Position numbers and translations under genes: made by a program. A DNA stretch of 64,000 bases, taken from the NCBI GenBank assembly GCA_963699495.1, contig CAVOUB010000002.1, positions 164,689-228,688 of the forward strand, read 5' to 3'. The stretch comes from JAIBJN01 sp963699495 (GTDB taxonomy: Bacteria > Actinomycetota > Thermoleophilia > Gaiellales > Gaiellaceae). Under the pieces are notes generated by a model, which saw only the letters and a list, made by a program, of their open reading frames with translations, searched no databases and was not told the DNA's origin. Every line of letters starts with the position of its first letter. Position 1 is the stretch's first letter. Below, piece by piece: positions 51,889 to 60,602 of this stretch.

Positions 51889-54045
51889 ATGGCTGTGAGC
51901 TCCCCCGAGCAGTACCTCGCCGATCTGAACCCCGCCCAGCGCGAGGCCGTCCTCGCGACCGAGGGCCCAGTGCTGGTCGTCGCGGGGGCAGGCTCGGGGA
52001 AGACGCGCGTGCTCACCCACCGCATCGCGCACCTCGTCGCGGCCTGCGGGGTGAAGCCGAACGAGATCCTCGCGATCACGTTCACGAACAAGGCCGCCGG
52101 CGAGATGAAGCGCCGGCTCGAGACCGTCGTCGGAGACGTGGCGCAGCGCATGTGGGTGATGACGTTCCACGCCGCGTGCGGCCGGATCCTCCGCCGGGAG
52201 GCGCCGCGCCTGGCCTACAAGTCCAACTTCACGATCTACGACCAGGCCGACCAGGTGCGCGTCGTGAAAGCGATCGTGGAGGAGGAGGGGTGGGACCCCA
52301 AGCGCTTCGTCCCGCGCGGAATCCACGCCCAGATCTCCAACGCCAAGAACCAGCTCGTCGGTCCCGAGGAGTACGCCCGTCGCGTCGGCTCCTTCTACGA
52401 GCAGACCGTGGCCGCGGTCTACATGCGCTACCAAAGCCGCCTGCTCACCTCGAACGCGATGGACTTCGACGACCTGATCATGCGAACCGTCGAGGTGCTC
52501 GAGAACCACCCGGACGCGCGGGAGAAGTGGCAGAAGGCCTTCCGTTACATCCTCGTGGACGAGTACCAGGACACGAACCACGCGCAGTACCGGCTCCTCC
52601 AGCTCCTCGCCGGCAAGCACGGGAACGTATTCGCGGTCGGCGACCCCGACCAGTCGATCTACGCCTTCCGCGGAGCCGACATCCGCAACATCCTCGAGTT
52701 CGAGCGCGACTTCGGCGGGGCGCAGACGATCGCGCTCGAGCAGAACTACCGCTCCACCAACGCGATCCTCCGCGCCGCCAACTCCCTGATCGCGAACAAC
52801 CGTGAGCGCAAGCCGAAGAACCTCTTCAGCGAGCTGGGCGAGGGCGATCCCGTGCGCGCCATCGAGGTCGAGGACGAGCACGCCGAGGCGCGCTACGTCG
52901 CCTCCGAGATCGCCGGACTGATCGACGAGGGCTACGCCGGCGCCGAGATCGCGGTCTTCTACCGGACGAACGCGCAGTCGCGCGTGCTCGAAGACGTGCT
53001 CGTGCGCCAGGAGATCCCGTACCAGGTGATCGGCGGCCCGCGCTTCTACGAGCGCGCCGAGATCAAGGACGCGGTCGCCTACCTCCAGGTGATCGACAAC
53101 CCGTTCGACGGCGTCTCGCTCGTCCGCATCGCCAACAGGCCGCGCCGCGGCATCGGCGACGCCTCCATCGCGCGCCTCCAGGTCTACGCGGACGCGCAGG
53201 GCCTCTCCCTCTTCGAGGCGCTGGGCCACGCCGAGGAGGCCGGCGTCGGCGCCGCGCCGCTCAAGGCAGTGCAGCGCCTGCACACGCTGCTGCAGTCGCT
53301 GATGGCCGGCGCGCTCGAGCTCACGGTGCCCGAGCTCCTGGAAAGGGTGCTCGACCGCACCGGCTACCTCGAGACGCTCCAGGCCGAGCGCACGATCGAG
53401 GCGCAGGGCCGGGTCGAGAACCTGCTCGAGCTCGGCGGCGTCGCCCTCGAGTACCAGGCCGCGGCCGCCAACCCGAGCCTGTCGGAGTTCCTCCAGCAGA
53501 TCTCGCTGTTCTCCGACCAGGACGCGCTCGCCGAGGAGGGGAGCCGCGTGACGCTGATGACGCTCCACAACGCCAAGGGCCTCGAGTTCCGGTCGGTCTT
53601 CCTCGTGGGGATGGAGGAGGGCGTCTTCCCGCACGCGCGCTCGATCGAGGAGCAGGGCATCGAGGAGGAGCGGCGGCTCGCATACGTCGGGCTGACGCGG
53701 GCCCAGGAGCGGCTGACGCTGACGCACGCCGCGACGCGCTCGCTCTGGGGCTCGCGCGACTACCGCAGCCCGAGCCGCTTCCTCGAGGAGCTCCCCGAGG
53801 ACGAGGTGGAGCGGGAGCGCCTGCGGCCGACCTCGTGGACGGGCTACAACGCGCCGCGTGCGTCGCTTGCGCCGAGCGGCCGCGCGCCCGACCTCTCGAC
53901 GGGCGACTCGGTCCGCCACTCGACGCTCGGCGAGGGTGTCGTCGTTCGCATCGAGGGCGACGGGATCGTTACCGTCCGCTTCGCGCAGGACGGCGCCGAG
54001 CGCCGCCTCATGCTCGACTACGCGCCGCTGGAGAAGGTCCTCTGA
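51889..54045 (+). CDS. pcrA: ATP-dependent 3'-5' DNA helicase PcrA/UvrD
   Basis: Superfamily 1A helicase for excision repair and replication-fork clearance. 718 residues. Q-motif LNPAQREAV, Walker A VVAGAGSGKTRVL, motif Ia ITFTNKAAGEM, motif II ILVDEYQDTN, motif III GDPDQSIYAFRGA, motif IV QNYRST, motif V VTLMTLHNAKGLEF, motif VI LAYVGLTRAQERL. C-terminal Tudor-like tail (HSTLGEGVVVRIEGDGIVTV) for RNA polymerase contact. Joins uvrA and uvrB in this window. Its stop overlaps the next gene's start. Confidence 0.97.
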   Translation: MAVSSPEQYLADLNPAQREAVLATEGPVLVVAGAGSGKTRVLTHRIAHLVAACGVKPNEILAITFTNKAAGEMKRRLETVVGDVAQRMWVMTFHAACGRILRREAPRLAYKSNFTIYDQADQVRVVKAIVEEEGWDPKRFVPRGIHAQISNAKNQLVGPEEYARRVGSFYEQTVAAVYMRYQSRLLTSNAMDFDDLIMRTVEVLENHPDAREKWQKAFRYILVDEYQDTNHAQYRLLQLLAGKHGNVFAVGDPDQSIYAFRGADIRNILEFERDFGGAQTIALEQNYRSTNAILRAANSLIANNRERKPKNLFSELGEGDPVRAIEVEDEHAEARYVASEIAGLIDEGYAGAEIAVFYRTNAQSRVLEDVLVRQEIPYQVIGGPRFYERAEIKDAVAYLQVIDNPFDGVSLVRIANRPRRGIGDASIARLQVYADAQGLSLFEALGHAEEAGVGAAPLKAVQRLHTLLQSLMAGALELTVPELLERVLDRTGYLETLQAERTIEAQGRVENLLELGGVALEYQAAAANPSLSEFLQQISLFSDQDALAEEGSRVTLMTLHNAKGLEFRSVFLVGMEEGVFPHARSIEEQGIEEERRLAYVGLTRAQERLTLTHAATRSLWGSRDYRSPSRFLEELPEDEVERERLRPTSWTGYNAPRASLAPSGRAPDLSTGDSVRHSTLGEGVVVRIEGDGIVTVRFAQDGAERRLMLDYAPLEKVL

Positions 54046-55250
54046 GCATCGAGATCCGCACGGCCGGGCGCGACGAGCGCGTCGAAGCGCTCGCACCGAT
54101 CTGGCACTACTTCGGGGCCCCGCTCGGCCCTGCCCAGGAGCGCGCGGAGCGGATCCTGCCCCTGATCCCGGAGGGGCGCATGCACGTTGCGGCCGAAGGG
54201 GGGCAGTTCGTCGGCAGCGCGGGAGCGTTCCCACTCGAGGTCACCGTGCCGGGCGGGCCGATGGGCACGGCCGGGGTGACGGTGGTCGGCGTCCTGCCCA
54301 CGCACCGTCGCCGCGGGATCCTGCGGGAGCTCATGCGCGCCCAGCTCGATGACGTCCACGCACGCGGCGAGCCGCTTGCCGTCCTCTGGGCCTCGGAGGG
54401 CGGGATCTACGGCCGCTTCGGCTACGGGCCGGCCTCGCTCTGCGGCGACATGGAGATCCCGCGCACGCACACGGACTTCGTCCGCCCGATCGAATGGCCC
54501 GGGACGATGCGAGTCGTCGATCGCGACGAGGCGCGGGCGCTCTTCCCGCAGGCCTACGACCGCGTGGCCGCCGAGACACCCGGGATGATCGCGCGCACGC
54601 CCGAGTGGTGGGACAAGCGCATCCTCGACGACCCGGAGTGGAGGCGAGCCGGGGGCGGCGAGCTCGCCTTCGTCGCGCTCGAGCTCGATGGACGGTGCGA
54701 GGCCTACGCGCTCTACCGGCTCAACTTCGCCTACGCGGACGGATCTCCCTCCGGCGCCACCGTGGTCGTCGAGGCGATGGGAGCCGACCCGGCCGCCACG
54801 GCTGCCGTGTGGCGCTACCTCCTCGACATCGACTGGATGCCCCGCATCGAGGCCATGCTCCTGCCTCTCGACCATCCGCTCTTCCTCTTGCTGCTCGACC
54901 AGGGGCGGATGCGCTTCCGGGTCGGCGACGGCCTGTGGCTGCGTCTCGTCGACGTCGGCGCCGCGCTTGCCGGGCGCTCGTACGCCGGTGACGGGGAGCT
55001 CGTCCTCGAGGTCTCGGACACGTTCTGTCCGTGGAACGAGGCGCGCTTCGCGCTCGACGGCTCGAAGACGAGGGCCGACCCGGACCTCCGGCTTCCAGCG
55101 GCGTCCCTCGCGTCGGCCTTCCTCGGGGGCTTCACGTTCGCGGATCTCCTGCGCGCCGGCCGGCTGGAGGAGGTCTCGGAAGGCGCCGTCGCCCGCGCGG
55201 ACGCGCTTTTCCGCACCGACGTGAAGCCCTGGTGCCCGGAGATCTTCTAA
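54042..55250 (+). CDS. Eis-family GNAT acetyltransferase (apparent CTG start)
   Basis: About 402 residues. An N-terminal GNAT domain with GVLPTHRRRGILRELMRAQ (acetyl-CoA loop) and YGRFGYGPAS, a second degenerate GNAT-like part and a C-terminal SCP2-like domain (DTFCPWNEARFALDG, FLGGFTFADLLRAGRLEEV), which together define the Eis group; some members acetylate aminoglycosides or host proteins. No ATG, GTG or TTG precedes the homologous start; CTG at 54042 overlaps the pcrA stop (CTGA) and has GGAG upstream. Confidence 0.85.
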   Translation: MSIEIRTAGRDERVEALAPIWHYFGAPLGPAQERAERILPLIPEGRMHVAAEGGQFVGSAGAFPLEVTVPGGPMGTAGVTVVGVLPTHRRRGILRELMRAQLDDVHARGEPLAVLWASEGGIYGRFGYGPASLCGDMEIPRTHTDFVRPIEWPGTMRVVDRDEARALFPQAYDRVAAETPGMIARTPEWWDKRILDDPEWRRAGGGELAFVALELDGRCEAYALYRLNFAYADGSPSGATVVVEAMGADPAATAAVWRYLLDIDWMPRIEAMLLPLDHPLFLLLLDQGRMRFRVGDGLWLRLVDVGAALAGRSYAGDGELVLEVSDTFCPWNEARFALDGSKTRADPDLRLPAASLASAFLGGFTFADLLRAGRLEEVSEGAVARADALFRTDVKPWCPEIF

Positions 55251-55318
55251 GAACCCGTTCCGAAACGAAGCCCTGAGCCGGCCCGGCGGCGAGGCGTCAT
55301 CTCAGAACGGGTTCTGAG
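55250..55318. promoter_or_regulatory. Paired palindromic sites upstream of the M23 peptidase gene
   Basis: Site 1: GAAC-CC-GTTC at 55251-55260. Site 2: CTCAGAAC-GG-GTTCTGAG, a perfect palindrome at 55301-55318, immediately upstream of a TAGCGT -10 (55326-55331). Centres are 54 bp apart, about five helical turns. The sites are also complementary to each other over 11 nt. Probable operator pair, or a long stem ending the upstream gene. Confidence 0.5.
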
Positions 55319-55339
55319 CTTCTGCTAGCGTTTCGCCCC

Positions 55340-55840
55340 GTGATTCGAGTTAAGGCCCTGCTCGTGGGCCTTTTTTGTTGCTCCGTCCTCGCATCGCCCG
55401 CGCTGGCCGGCTATGAAGAATCCCCCGCCGACTCCTACCGGGAGGCGCGCTGGCTCGTCCCCATGGACGGCCCGCTGGGGTCGCCGTTCGGCCCGCGCTG
55501 GGGGCGGATGCACGACGGCATCGACATCGAGGGCTGGGCCGAGACGCGCGTGCGCGCCACGCGCGTGGGCGTCGTGACCCACGTGGGGTGGCTGAAGGAC
55601 AACTCGGGCTACGGCTTCGTGATCAAGGTCCGCCACGAGGGCGGGATCGTGACGATGTACGCACATCTCGCACGCGCCTTCGTCAAGCGGGGCGAGGTCG
55701 TCACGGCGCGACAGATCATCGGCCGGGCCGGCTGCACCGGCTCCTGCACGGGCACGCACCTCCACTTCCAGGCGTGGAGGCACGGCAAGCTGATCGACCC
55801 GCTCGAGCTCCTGGGCCGGCACGCCTTCGACGGGCTCTAG
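55340..55840 (+). CDS. Secreted M23-family (LytM) peptidase
   Basis: 166 residues. Signal peptide VKALLVGLFCCSVLASPALAG. LytM domain with zinc ligands in GRMHDGIDIEG (H-x-x-x-D) and GTHLHFQAW (H-x-H), so catalytically complete. Cleaves peptide cross-links of peptidoglycan. GTG start 8 nt after TAGCGT. Overlaps the next gene (TAGTG). Confidence 0.93.
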   Translation: MIRVKALLVGLFCCSVLASPALAGYEESPADSYREARWLVPMDGPLGSPFGPRWGRMHDGIDIEGWAETRVRATRVGVVTHVGWLKDNSGYGFVIKVRHEGGIVTMYAHLARAFVKRGEVVTARQIIGRAGCTGSCTGTHLHFQAWRHGKLIDPLELLGRHAFDGL

Positions 55841-56370
55841 TGCGGATCGTCTACTACGTCGCCGCCGGCCTCGACGGCCGCATCGCCGGGCCGGAGCACG
55901 ATCTGCGGTTCCTCGGAACGCTCTCCAGCGAGGCTGGCGACCACGGCTACGCGGAGTTCCTGGCCGGCATCGACGGCCTGGTCGTGGGCGCGCGTACGTA
56001 CGAGTTCATGACCGCCTACCCATGGCCGTACGGCGACCGGCCGCTGTGGCTCGTCACGCACCGCGACGACCTGCCGGACATCGAGGGCGGCGACATTCGC
56101 CGCTTCGGCGGCAACGTCGCCGAGCTGGTCTCGGAGCTCGAGGCGGCGGGCCTGGAGCGCGTCTGGCTGATCGGCGGCGGCAACCTCGCCGCGCAATTCC
56201 TCGCGGTCGACCGTCTGGACGAGCTGATCTTGACCCTGGCCCCGACGTTCGTCGGCCGCGGCCCTTCGCTCGCGGACGGCGACTTCCCGCTGCGCCGCTT
56301 CCGCCTGGTGTCGGTCGAGCGCGCCGAGGACACGGAGGGCGTGAGCCTGAGGTACGAGCGAGCGCGCTGA
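55840..56370 (+). CDS. RibD C-terminal / dihydrofolate reductase-fold protein
   Basis: 176 residues: RIVYYVAAGLDGRIAG (N-terminal strand and loop), LVVGARTYEFM, and VWLIGGGNLAAQFL (NADPH-binding G-G-G). Related to the YyaP/YwjB reductases; natural substrate unknown. GTG start overlaps the M23 stop. Confidence 0.88.
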   Translation: MRIVYYVAAGLDGRIAGPEHDLRFLGTLSSEAGDHGYAEFLAGIDGLVVGARTYEFMTAYPWPYGDRPLWLVTHRDDLPDIEGGDIRRFGGNVAELVSELEAAGLERVWLIGGGNLAAQFLAVDRLDELILTLAPTFVGRGPSLADGDFPLRRFRLVSVERAEDTEGVSLRYERAR

Positions 56371-56412
56371 CCGGCTTGACGCTCGGGCGTCCGATTACGT
56401 AGCGTCGCCGGA

Positions 56413-57207
56413 GTGCCGAGCGAGCGCCCGAGGCCCGTCAGCTCCATCAGCCAGGCCTATCCGGACCGGGTCGAGGTGCGGGGTCGAGATCTCTGCGGTG
56501 ACCTCATGGGCCGGATGAGCTTCACGGAGTACTTCCATCTCCTCCTCACCGGCGAGGAGGCAACCGAGGACCGGCGCTTCTTCCTCGACCTGCTCCTCGT
56601 GAGCATCGCGGAGCACGGGCTGATGCCGAGCAACGTCGCGGCTCGCATGACGCTCGCCGCCGATCCCGAATCGCTGCACGGGGCCGTCGCCGCAGGCATC
56701 CTCGGCTGCGGTCCGGTCGTCCTCGGCACGTCCGAGGCCTGCGCGCGCCTCCTCGCGGAGGCGCAGGAAGAGGTGGTCGCCGGCGAGGAGCCCGCGGCGG
56801 TGGCCGACCGGACCGCGCGCACGATCCACCAGGCCGGCGGCAAGGTGCCGGGCTTCGGCCACCCCGTGCATCGGCCGGTCGACCCGCGCGCCGAGCGGAT
56901 CCTCGAGCTCGCGGACGAGCGCGGCGTGAGCGGGCCGCACGTTCTCCTCGCGCGGTGCCTGCGCGACTCCGTCGCCGTGACGTGGGGGAAGCCGCTGCCG
57001 CTGAACGTGTCGTTGCCGATCGCCGCGGTCATGCTCGATCTCGGGTTCTCGACCGACGCGGTGAAGGCGATCCCGATCCTGGCGCGGACGGCAGGCCTGC
57101 TCGCCCACCTGGCCGAGGAGCGAGAGCGACCGCTCGGGTTCCTGCTGGCGGGCGCCGCGGAGGAGGCGGTCGAGTACCGGCCGGCAGCCGGGGGCGATCC
57201 GGACTGA
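56413..57207 (+). CDS. Citrate synthase / citryl-CoA lyase family protein
   Basis: 264 residues, shorter than citrate synthase (about 370-430) and in the range of stand-alone citryl-CoA lyase-like proteins. VEVRGRDLCGDLMGRMSFTEYFHLLLTGE, VPGFGHPVHRPVDPRAERI (His of the CoA/oxaloacetate site) and LPIAAVMLDLGFS match that subgroup. The reaction is probably carbon-carbon cleavage or formation on a CoA thioester. GTG start 7 nt after TAGCGT; its stop overlaps the CoA-ligase gene (TGATG). Confidence 0.8.
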   Translation: MPSERPRPVSSISQAYPDRVEVRGRDLCGDLMGRMSFTEYFHLLLTGEEATEDRRFFLDLLLVSIAEHGLMPSNVAARMTLAADPESLHGAVAAGILGCGPVVLGTSEACARLLAEAQEEVVAGEEPAAVADRTARTIHQAGGKVPGFGHPVHRPVDPRAERILELADERGVSGPHVLLARCLRDSVAVTWGKPLPLNVSLPIAAVMLDLGFSTDAVKAIPILARTAGLLAHLAEERERPLGFLLAGAAEEAVEYRPAAGGDPD

Positions 57208-58508
57208 TGCTCGCTCCGGACGTCGAGGCGCGCCCGTGGGCCGAGCAGCTCGAGCTCGACGACCGGAGCTACCGCGCGCAGGTGGAGTACCTGTTGGAGC
57301 GCTCGCCTTTCTACCGCGAGAAGCTCCCGGCCGCGGGCGTCGCCTCCGCCGAGGCCGCCGGCGGGCTCGGCGAGATCGCGCAGCTCCCGCTCACCGACAA
57401 GAGCGAGCTCAAGGCGACGGCCACCCCCGAGAACCCATTCGGCTCCCACTTCGCTGCCGAGCCTTCCGAGATCGTCCGGATCTACTCGACGAGCGGCACC
57501 ACCGGCACCCCGACCTACCTCCCGCTGACGGCGGGCGATCTCGAGAACTGGGTGACGGGGTCGGCGCGGAGCTACGCAGCGTCCGGCGTGGTCGCGGGGC
57601 AGCGGGTGGTCTCGACCTACAACGCCGGCCCGTTCGTCGCCGGGGCGGCGCTCACCGCCTTCGAGCGCATCGGCCTCTGCCACATCCCGGTCGGGACGGG
57701 GAACACCGAGCGCCTCCTCATCGCGATCGGGCTGCTCAGGCCCGAGGCGGCCGTGCTGACGCCGTCCTACGCCGCCTACCTCGTCGAGTGCGCGCTGGAG
57801 CGGGGGATGGACCTGCGCAGGTCCAGCGTCGAGCGCGTCCTCGTCGCGGGCGAGCCGGGTGGGGGCGAGCCGGCGTTCCGCGCGAAGCTCGAGGAGGGCT
57901 GGGGCGCGCGGGTCACCGAGGCGATGGGCATCGGCGACATCGGCCCGTCGCTCTGGGGAGAGTGCGAGGAGCAGGACGGCATGCACCTGGGCGCCCGCGG
58001 CTTCGTCCACGCCGAGCTCATCGATCCCGGCACGGGCAAGGCGCTCGAGCTCGAGGACGGCGCCGCCGGCGAGCTCGTGCTGACGCATCTCAGGCATCGC
58101 GCGGCGCCGCTCCTGCGCTTCCGGACGCGCGACCACGTCGAGGTGCGGGCGAGCCCGTGCAGGTGCGGGAGGACCGGTCCGCGCGTCCGCTGCGTCGGGC
58201 GCACGGACGACATGCTCATCGTGCGGGGCGTGAACGTCTTCCCTTCGGCGGTTCGCGAGGTCGTGAGCGCCTTCGCCCCGGCCGTGAGCGGCCACGTCCT
58301 CGTCAGGCCGACGTCGTCCGGCGTGAATCAGGACCCGCCGCTGCCGGTTTCCGTCGAGCTCGCGCGCGGGAGCGACGATGATCCGTTGCTCGCGCAAGCA
58401 ATTGGTGAGAGGATCCGCGCCGTGCTCCTGGTTCAGTCCGAGGTCGAGCTCGTGCCGTGGGGCAGCTTGCAGCGCAGCGAGTACAAGTCGATGCTCGTCG
58501 AGCGGTAG
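57207..58508 (+). CDS. PaaK-like acyl-CoA ligase (AMP-forming)
   Basis: 433 residues. Phosphate-binding loop YSTSGTTGTPTYLP, aminoacyl-adenylate motif AMGIGDIGPSLWGEC, and the C-terminal GRTDDMLIVRGVNVFPSAV and RSEYKSMLVER, all characteristic of phenylacetate-CoA ligase relatives. A Cys pair (SPCRCGRTGPRV) suggests a metal site as in the family. Activates a carboxylic acid of unknown identity. Directly coupled to the citrate-lyase-like gene, so the thioester made here may be that enzyme's substrate. Confidence 0.88.
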   Translation: MLAPDVEARPWAEQLELDDRSYRAQVEYLLERSPFYREKLPAAGVASAEAAGGLGEIAQLPLTDKSELKATATPENPFGSHFAAEPSEIVRIYSTSGTTGTPTYLPLTAGDLENWVTGSARSYAASGVVAGQRVVSTYNAGPFVAGAALTAFERIGLCHIPVGTGNTERLLIAIGLLRPEAAVLTPSYAAYLVECALERGMDLRRSSVERVLVAGEPGGGEPAFRAKLEEGWGARVTEAMGIGDIGPSLWGECEEQDGMHLGARGFVHAELIDPGTGKALELEDGAAGELVLTHLRHRAAPLLRFRTRDHVEVRASPCRCGRTGPRVRCVGRTDDMLIVRGVNVFPSAVREVVSAFAPAVSGHVLVRPTSSGVNQDPPLPVSVELARGSDDDPLLAQAIGERIRAVLLVQSEVELVPWGSLQRSEYKSMLVER

Positions 58509-58516
58509 AGGCGGCC

Positions 58517-59101
58517 GTGCGCAAGGTCCAGAGCGAGGGCGTCCACCACATCACGATCGTCGGGGCGAACCGGCAGACGTCGATCGACTTCTGGGAAGGC
58601 GTCCTCGGCATGCCCTTCGTCTTCGAGCAGCCGAACCTCGACAACGAGTCCGAGAGCCACCTCTACTTCGATCCCGGTGACGGGCGGCTCATCACGGTCT
58701 TCACCAACGAGGACCGCGTGCCCGACCCGGCGCGGACGTCCACCGAGATCGGCTGCGTCCACCACGTTGCGTTCGCGCTCTCGCAGGCCACCTTCAAGCA
58801 GGTGGTCGAGCGCCTGGACGAGCGGGGGATCCGCCACAGCGGCCCCAAGGACCGCGGTTTCATGGACTCGATCTACTTCGAGGACCCGCTCGGTCTCTTG
58901 ATCGAGCTCGCCTCGTACCGCTTCGAGCCCCCGTTCGGCTTCACCCACGCCGACGTGCTGCTCGAGTCGCACAAGCTCCGGGTGGAACGGGGCGACCACA
59001 ACATCGACCAGGAGCACCTGGCCGACGCCATCGAGGCGCTCGTCGGGCGATCGCGAGCGTCGCTCTCGGAGGACCGATCGCCCAAGGACCCGTACAGCTA
59101 G
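58517..59101 (+). CDS. VOC-superfamily glyoxalase / extradiol-dioxygenase-like protein
   Basis: 194 residues. Two beta-alpha-beta-beta-beta repeats with putative metal ligands: His in VHHITIVGANRQ, His in CVHHVAFAL and Glu in DPLGLLIELASY. Could be a ring-cleaving dioxygenase or a lyase; sequence alone does not decide. GTG start 8 nt after the ligase stop. Same strand and spacing as the CoA-ligase module. Confidence 0.82.
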   Translation: MRKVQSEGVHHITIVGANRQTSIDFWEGVLGMPFVFEQPNLDNESESHLYFDPGDGRLITVFTNEDRVPDPARTSTEIGCVHHVAFALSQATFKQVVERLDERGIRHSGPKDRGFMDSIYFEDPLGLLIELASYRFEPPFGFTHADVLLESHKLRVERGDHNIDQEHLADAIEALVGRSRASLSEDRSPKDPYS

Positions 59102-59118
59102 AGACCCAGGAGGAACAC

Positions 59119-59808
59119 ATGCCCGCCAACACGCTGAGCATCCTGAAGCCGAGCGTGAACAACCTCACCGCTCGCATCTTCGTCCGGGCCGCCGGCCTCG
59201 AGTTCGAGGAGCTGGACGTCTGGGGCAAGAAGTCGACGCCGGAGTTCCTGGCCAAGGACCCGGCCGACCTCACGCCGCTCCTCGAGGAGGAGGGCTTGCC
59301 GAGAGGCGCGCTCTGGGAGAGCTGCGCGATCATGCAGTACCTCTGCAACAAGCACGGCCTCGACCAGTTCTATCCGACCGAGCCGGGCGAGCGGGCGATG
59401 GTCGACAGCGCGATGTTCTACCTGATCGGCACCTTCTATCCGCTGCTCGCGCGCGCCACCTACCCGACGCTCGGCTTCGGGCAGTACCCGGGCGAGGTCG
59501 GCACCTCGGACGCCGACGACGCGCTGAAGGCGAAGGCGCAGCAGGACGCCCAGGACGCCCTCGCCGGGCCGCTCGAGTGCTACCGCGTGTTCTTCCTCGC
59601 CGACCGGCCGTTCATCGGCGGCGACAGCCCGTCGATCGCGGACATGCGCCTGGCGGCCACGCTCGAGTTCCTCCGCGCGGTCGACTACGAGTTCCCCGCG
59701 TGGACCGAGGAGTACATGAGCCGGATGGAGGAGGCTCTCGGCGAGGCGTACTCGGAGCCGGTGGCCGACGTGCGCGGCTACGTCGAGTCGGTCAAGTCGC
59801 CTGCGTGA
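59119..59808 (+). CDS. Glutathione S-transferase-fold protein
   Basis: 229 residues. N-terminal thioredoxin fold (LSILKPSVNNLTARIFVRAAG, LTPLLEEEGLPRGALWESCAIMQYL with the E-S/C-x-A-I glutathione motif) and C-terminal helices (RPFIGGDSPSIADMRLAATLE). As actinobacteria generally lack glutathione, the true thiol cofactor is uncertain. AGGAGG ribosome site before ATG. Last gene of the module. Confidence 0.85.
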   Translation: MPANTLSILKPSVNNLTARIFVRAAGLEFEELDVWGKKSTPEFLAKDPADLTPLLEEEGLPRGALWESCAIMQYLCNKHGLDQFYPTEPGERAMVDSAMFYLIGTFYPLLARATYPTLGFGQYPGEVGTSDADDALKAKAQQDAQDALAGPLECYRVFFLADRPFIGGDSPSIADMRLAATLEFLRAVDYEFPAWTEEYMSRMEEALGEAYSEPVADVRGYVESVKSPA

Positions 59809-59861
59809 CCTGAACTGACGCGGGCTTGCACTTCCACCTCGCTGCCGCTTTGGTGCGAGGG

Positions 59862-60602
59862 ATGGCTGTGGTGGAAACGCCCCGGCGCCTTGTGGGCGTC
59901 CGACTCGCCGAAGCGCCCGACCGGGCAGCGGAGGTCGCCTCCTGGATCTTGACCGCCGCGCTCGTCGCCGCGACGGCCGGCGTGGCCGTCCAGACGGCGG
60001 TCGACCTGGTCGATTTCTGGGCCTTCGACCGCAGCGTCGAGATCCTGCTGGCGGACAGCGACGTCAGCGTCTTCTCGTGGGCCAGCGTGGCCGCCACGGT
60101 CGCGGTGGCGCTGGGGGCCGTGCTGCTGACGACCGTGATGCCCCGTTCGCGGGCGCTCCTCTGGTTCGTCGCCGGGACGGCGGCGTACCTGTCCCTGGAC
60201 GATCAGCTCGGAATCCACGAACGTGTCGGCGACCTCGCCGACCGGGCCGACAGCCTCGTCCGCTGGGAGCCGGCGCGGGTCTTCTGGCCGCTCGTCTACC
60301 TGCCGCTCCTGGCCGCGTTCCTCCTCGCCCTCCGCCACGTGGCCCGGAGGCTGCCGGTGCGGCAGGCCCGCTTCCTGCTCGTCGGCATCGCCCTGCTCGT
60401 GGCGGCGGTCGCCTTCGAGCTGCTCTCGGCAGCCGTCGTCCGCGCCGGCTTCGACCGGAGCTCGGTCGTCTACGAGCTCGAGGTCGTCCTCGAGGAAGGC
60501 GCAGAGCTCGCCGGCTGGATCCTGATCGCCGGCGCCCTCTTGTCGGCGTTCGTCCTCAGCCTGCGCGAGCCTGCGGTTACAATGCGCGCCGAGGGCGGTT
60601 AG
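59862..60602 (+). CDS. Multi-span membrane protein overlapping tRNA-Val
   Basis: About 246 residues, six hydrophobic segments (SWILTAALVAATAGVAVQTAV, ASVAATVAVALGAVLLTTV, LVYLPLLAAFLLALRHVAR, FLLVGIALLVAAVAFELLSA and others) and an acidic loop with YLSLDDQLGIHERVGD. Family not recognised. ATG 59862 is preferred over an upstream TTG at 59826. Its TAG stop lies inside the tRNA gene: the last 10 nt of the CDS are the first 10 nt of the tRNA. Confidence 0.65.
   Translation: MAVVETPRRLVGVRLAEAPDRAAEVASWILTAALVAATAGVAVQTAVDLVDFWAFDRSVEILLADSDVSVFSWASVAATVAVALGAVLLTTVMPRSRALLWFVAGTAAYLSLDDQLGIHERVGDLADRADSLVRWEPARVFWPLVYLPLLAAFLLALRHVARRLPVRQARFLLVGIALLVAAVAFELLSAAVVRAGFDRSSVVYELEVVLEEGAELAGWILIAGALLSAFVLSLREPAVTMRAEGG

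Noticed and set aside
55250..55318. LexA/SOS boxes at the GAAC..GTTC sites
   Set aside because: The actinobacterial SOS box has four central bases between GAAC and GTTC; these have two.
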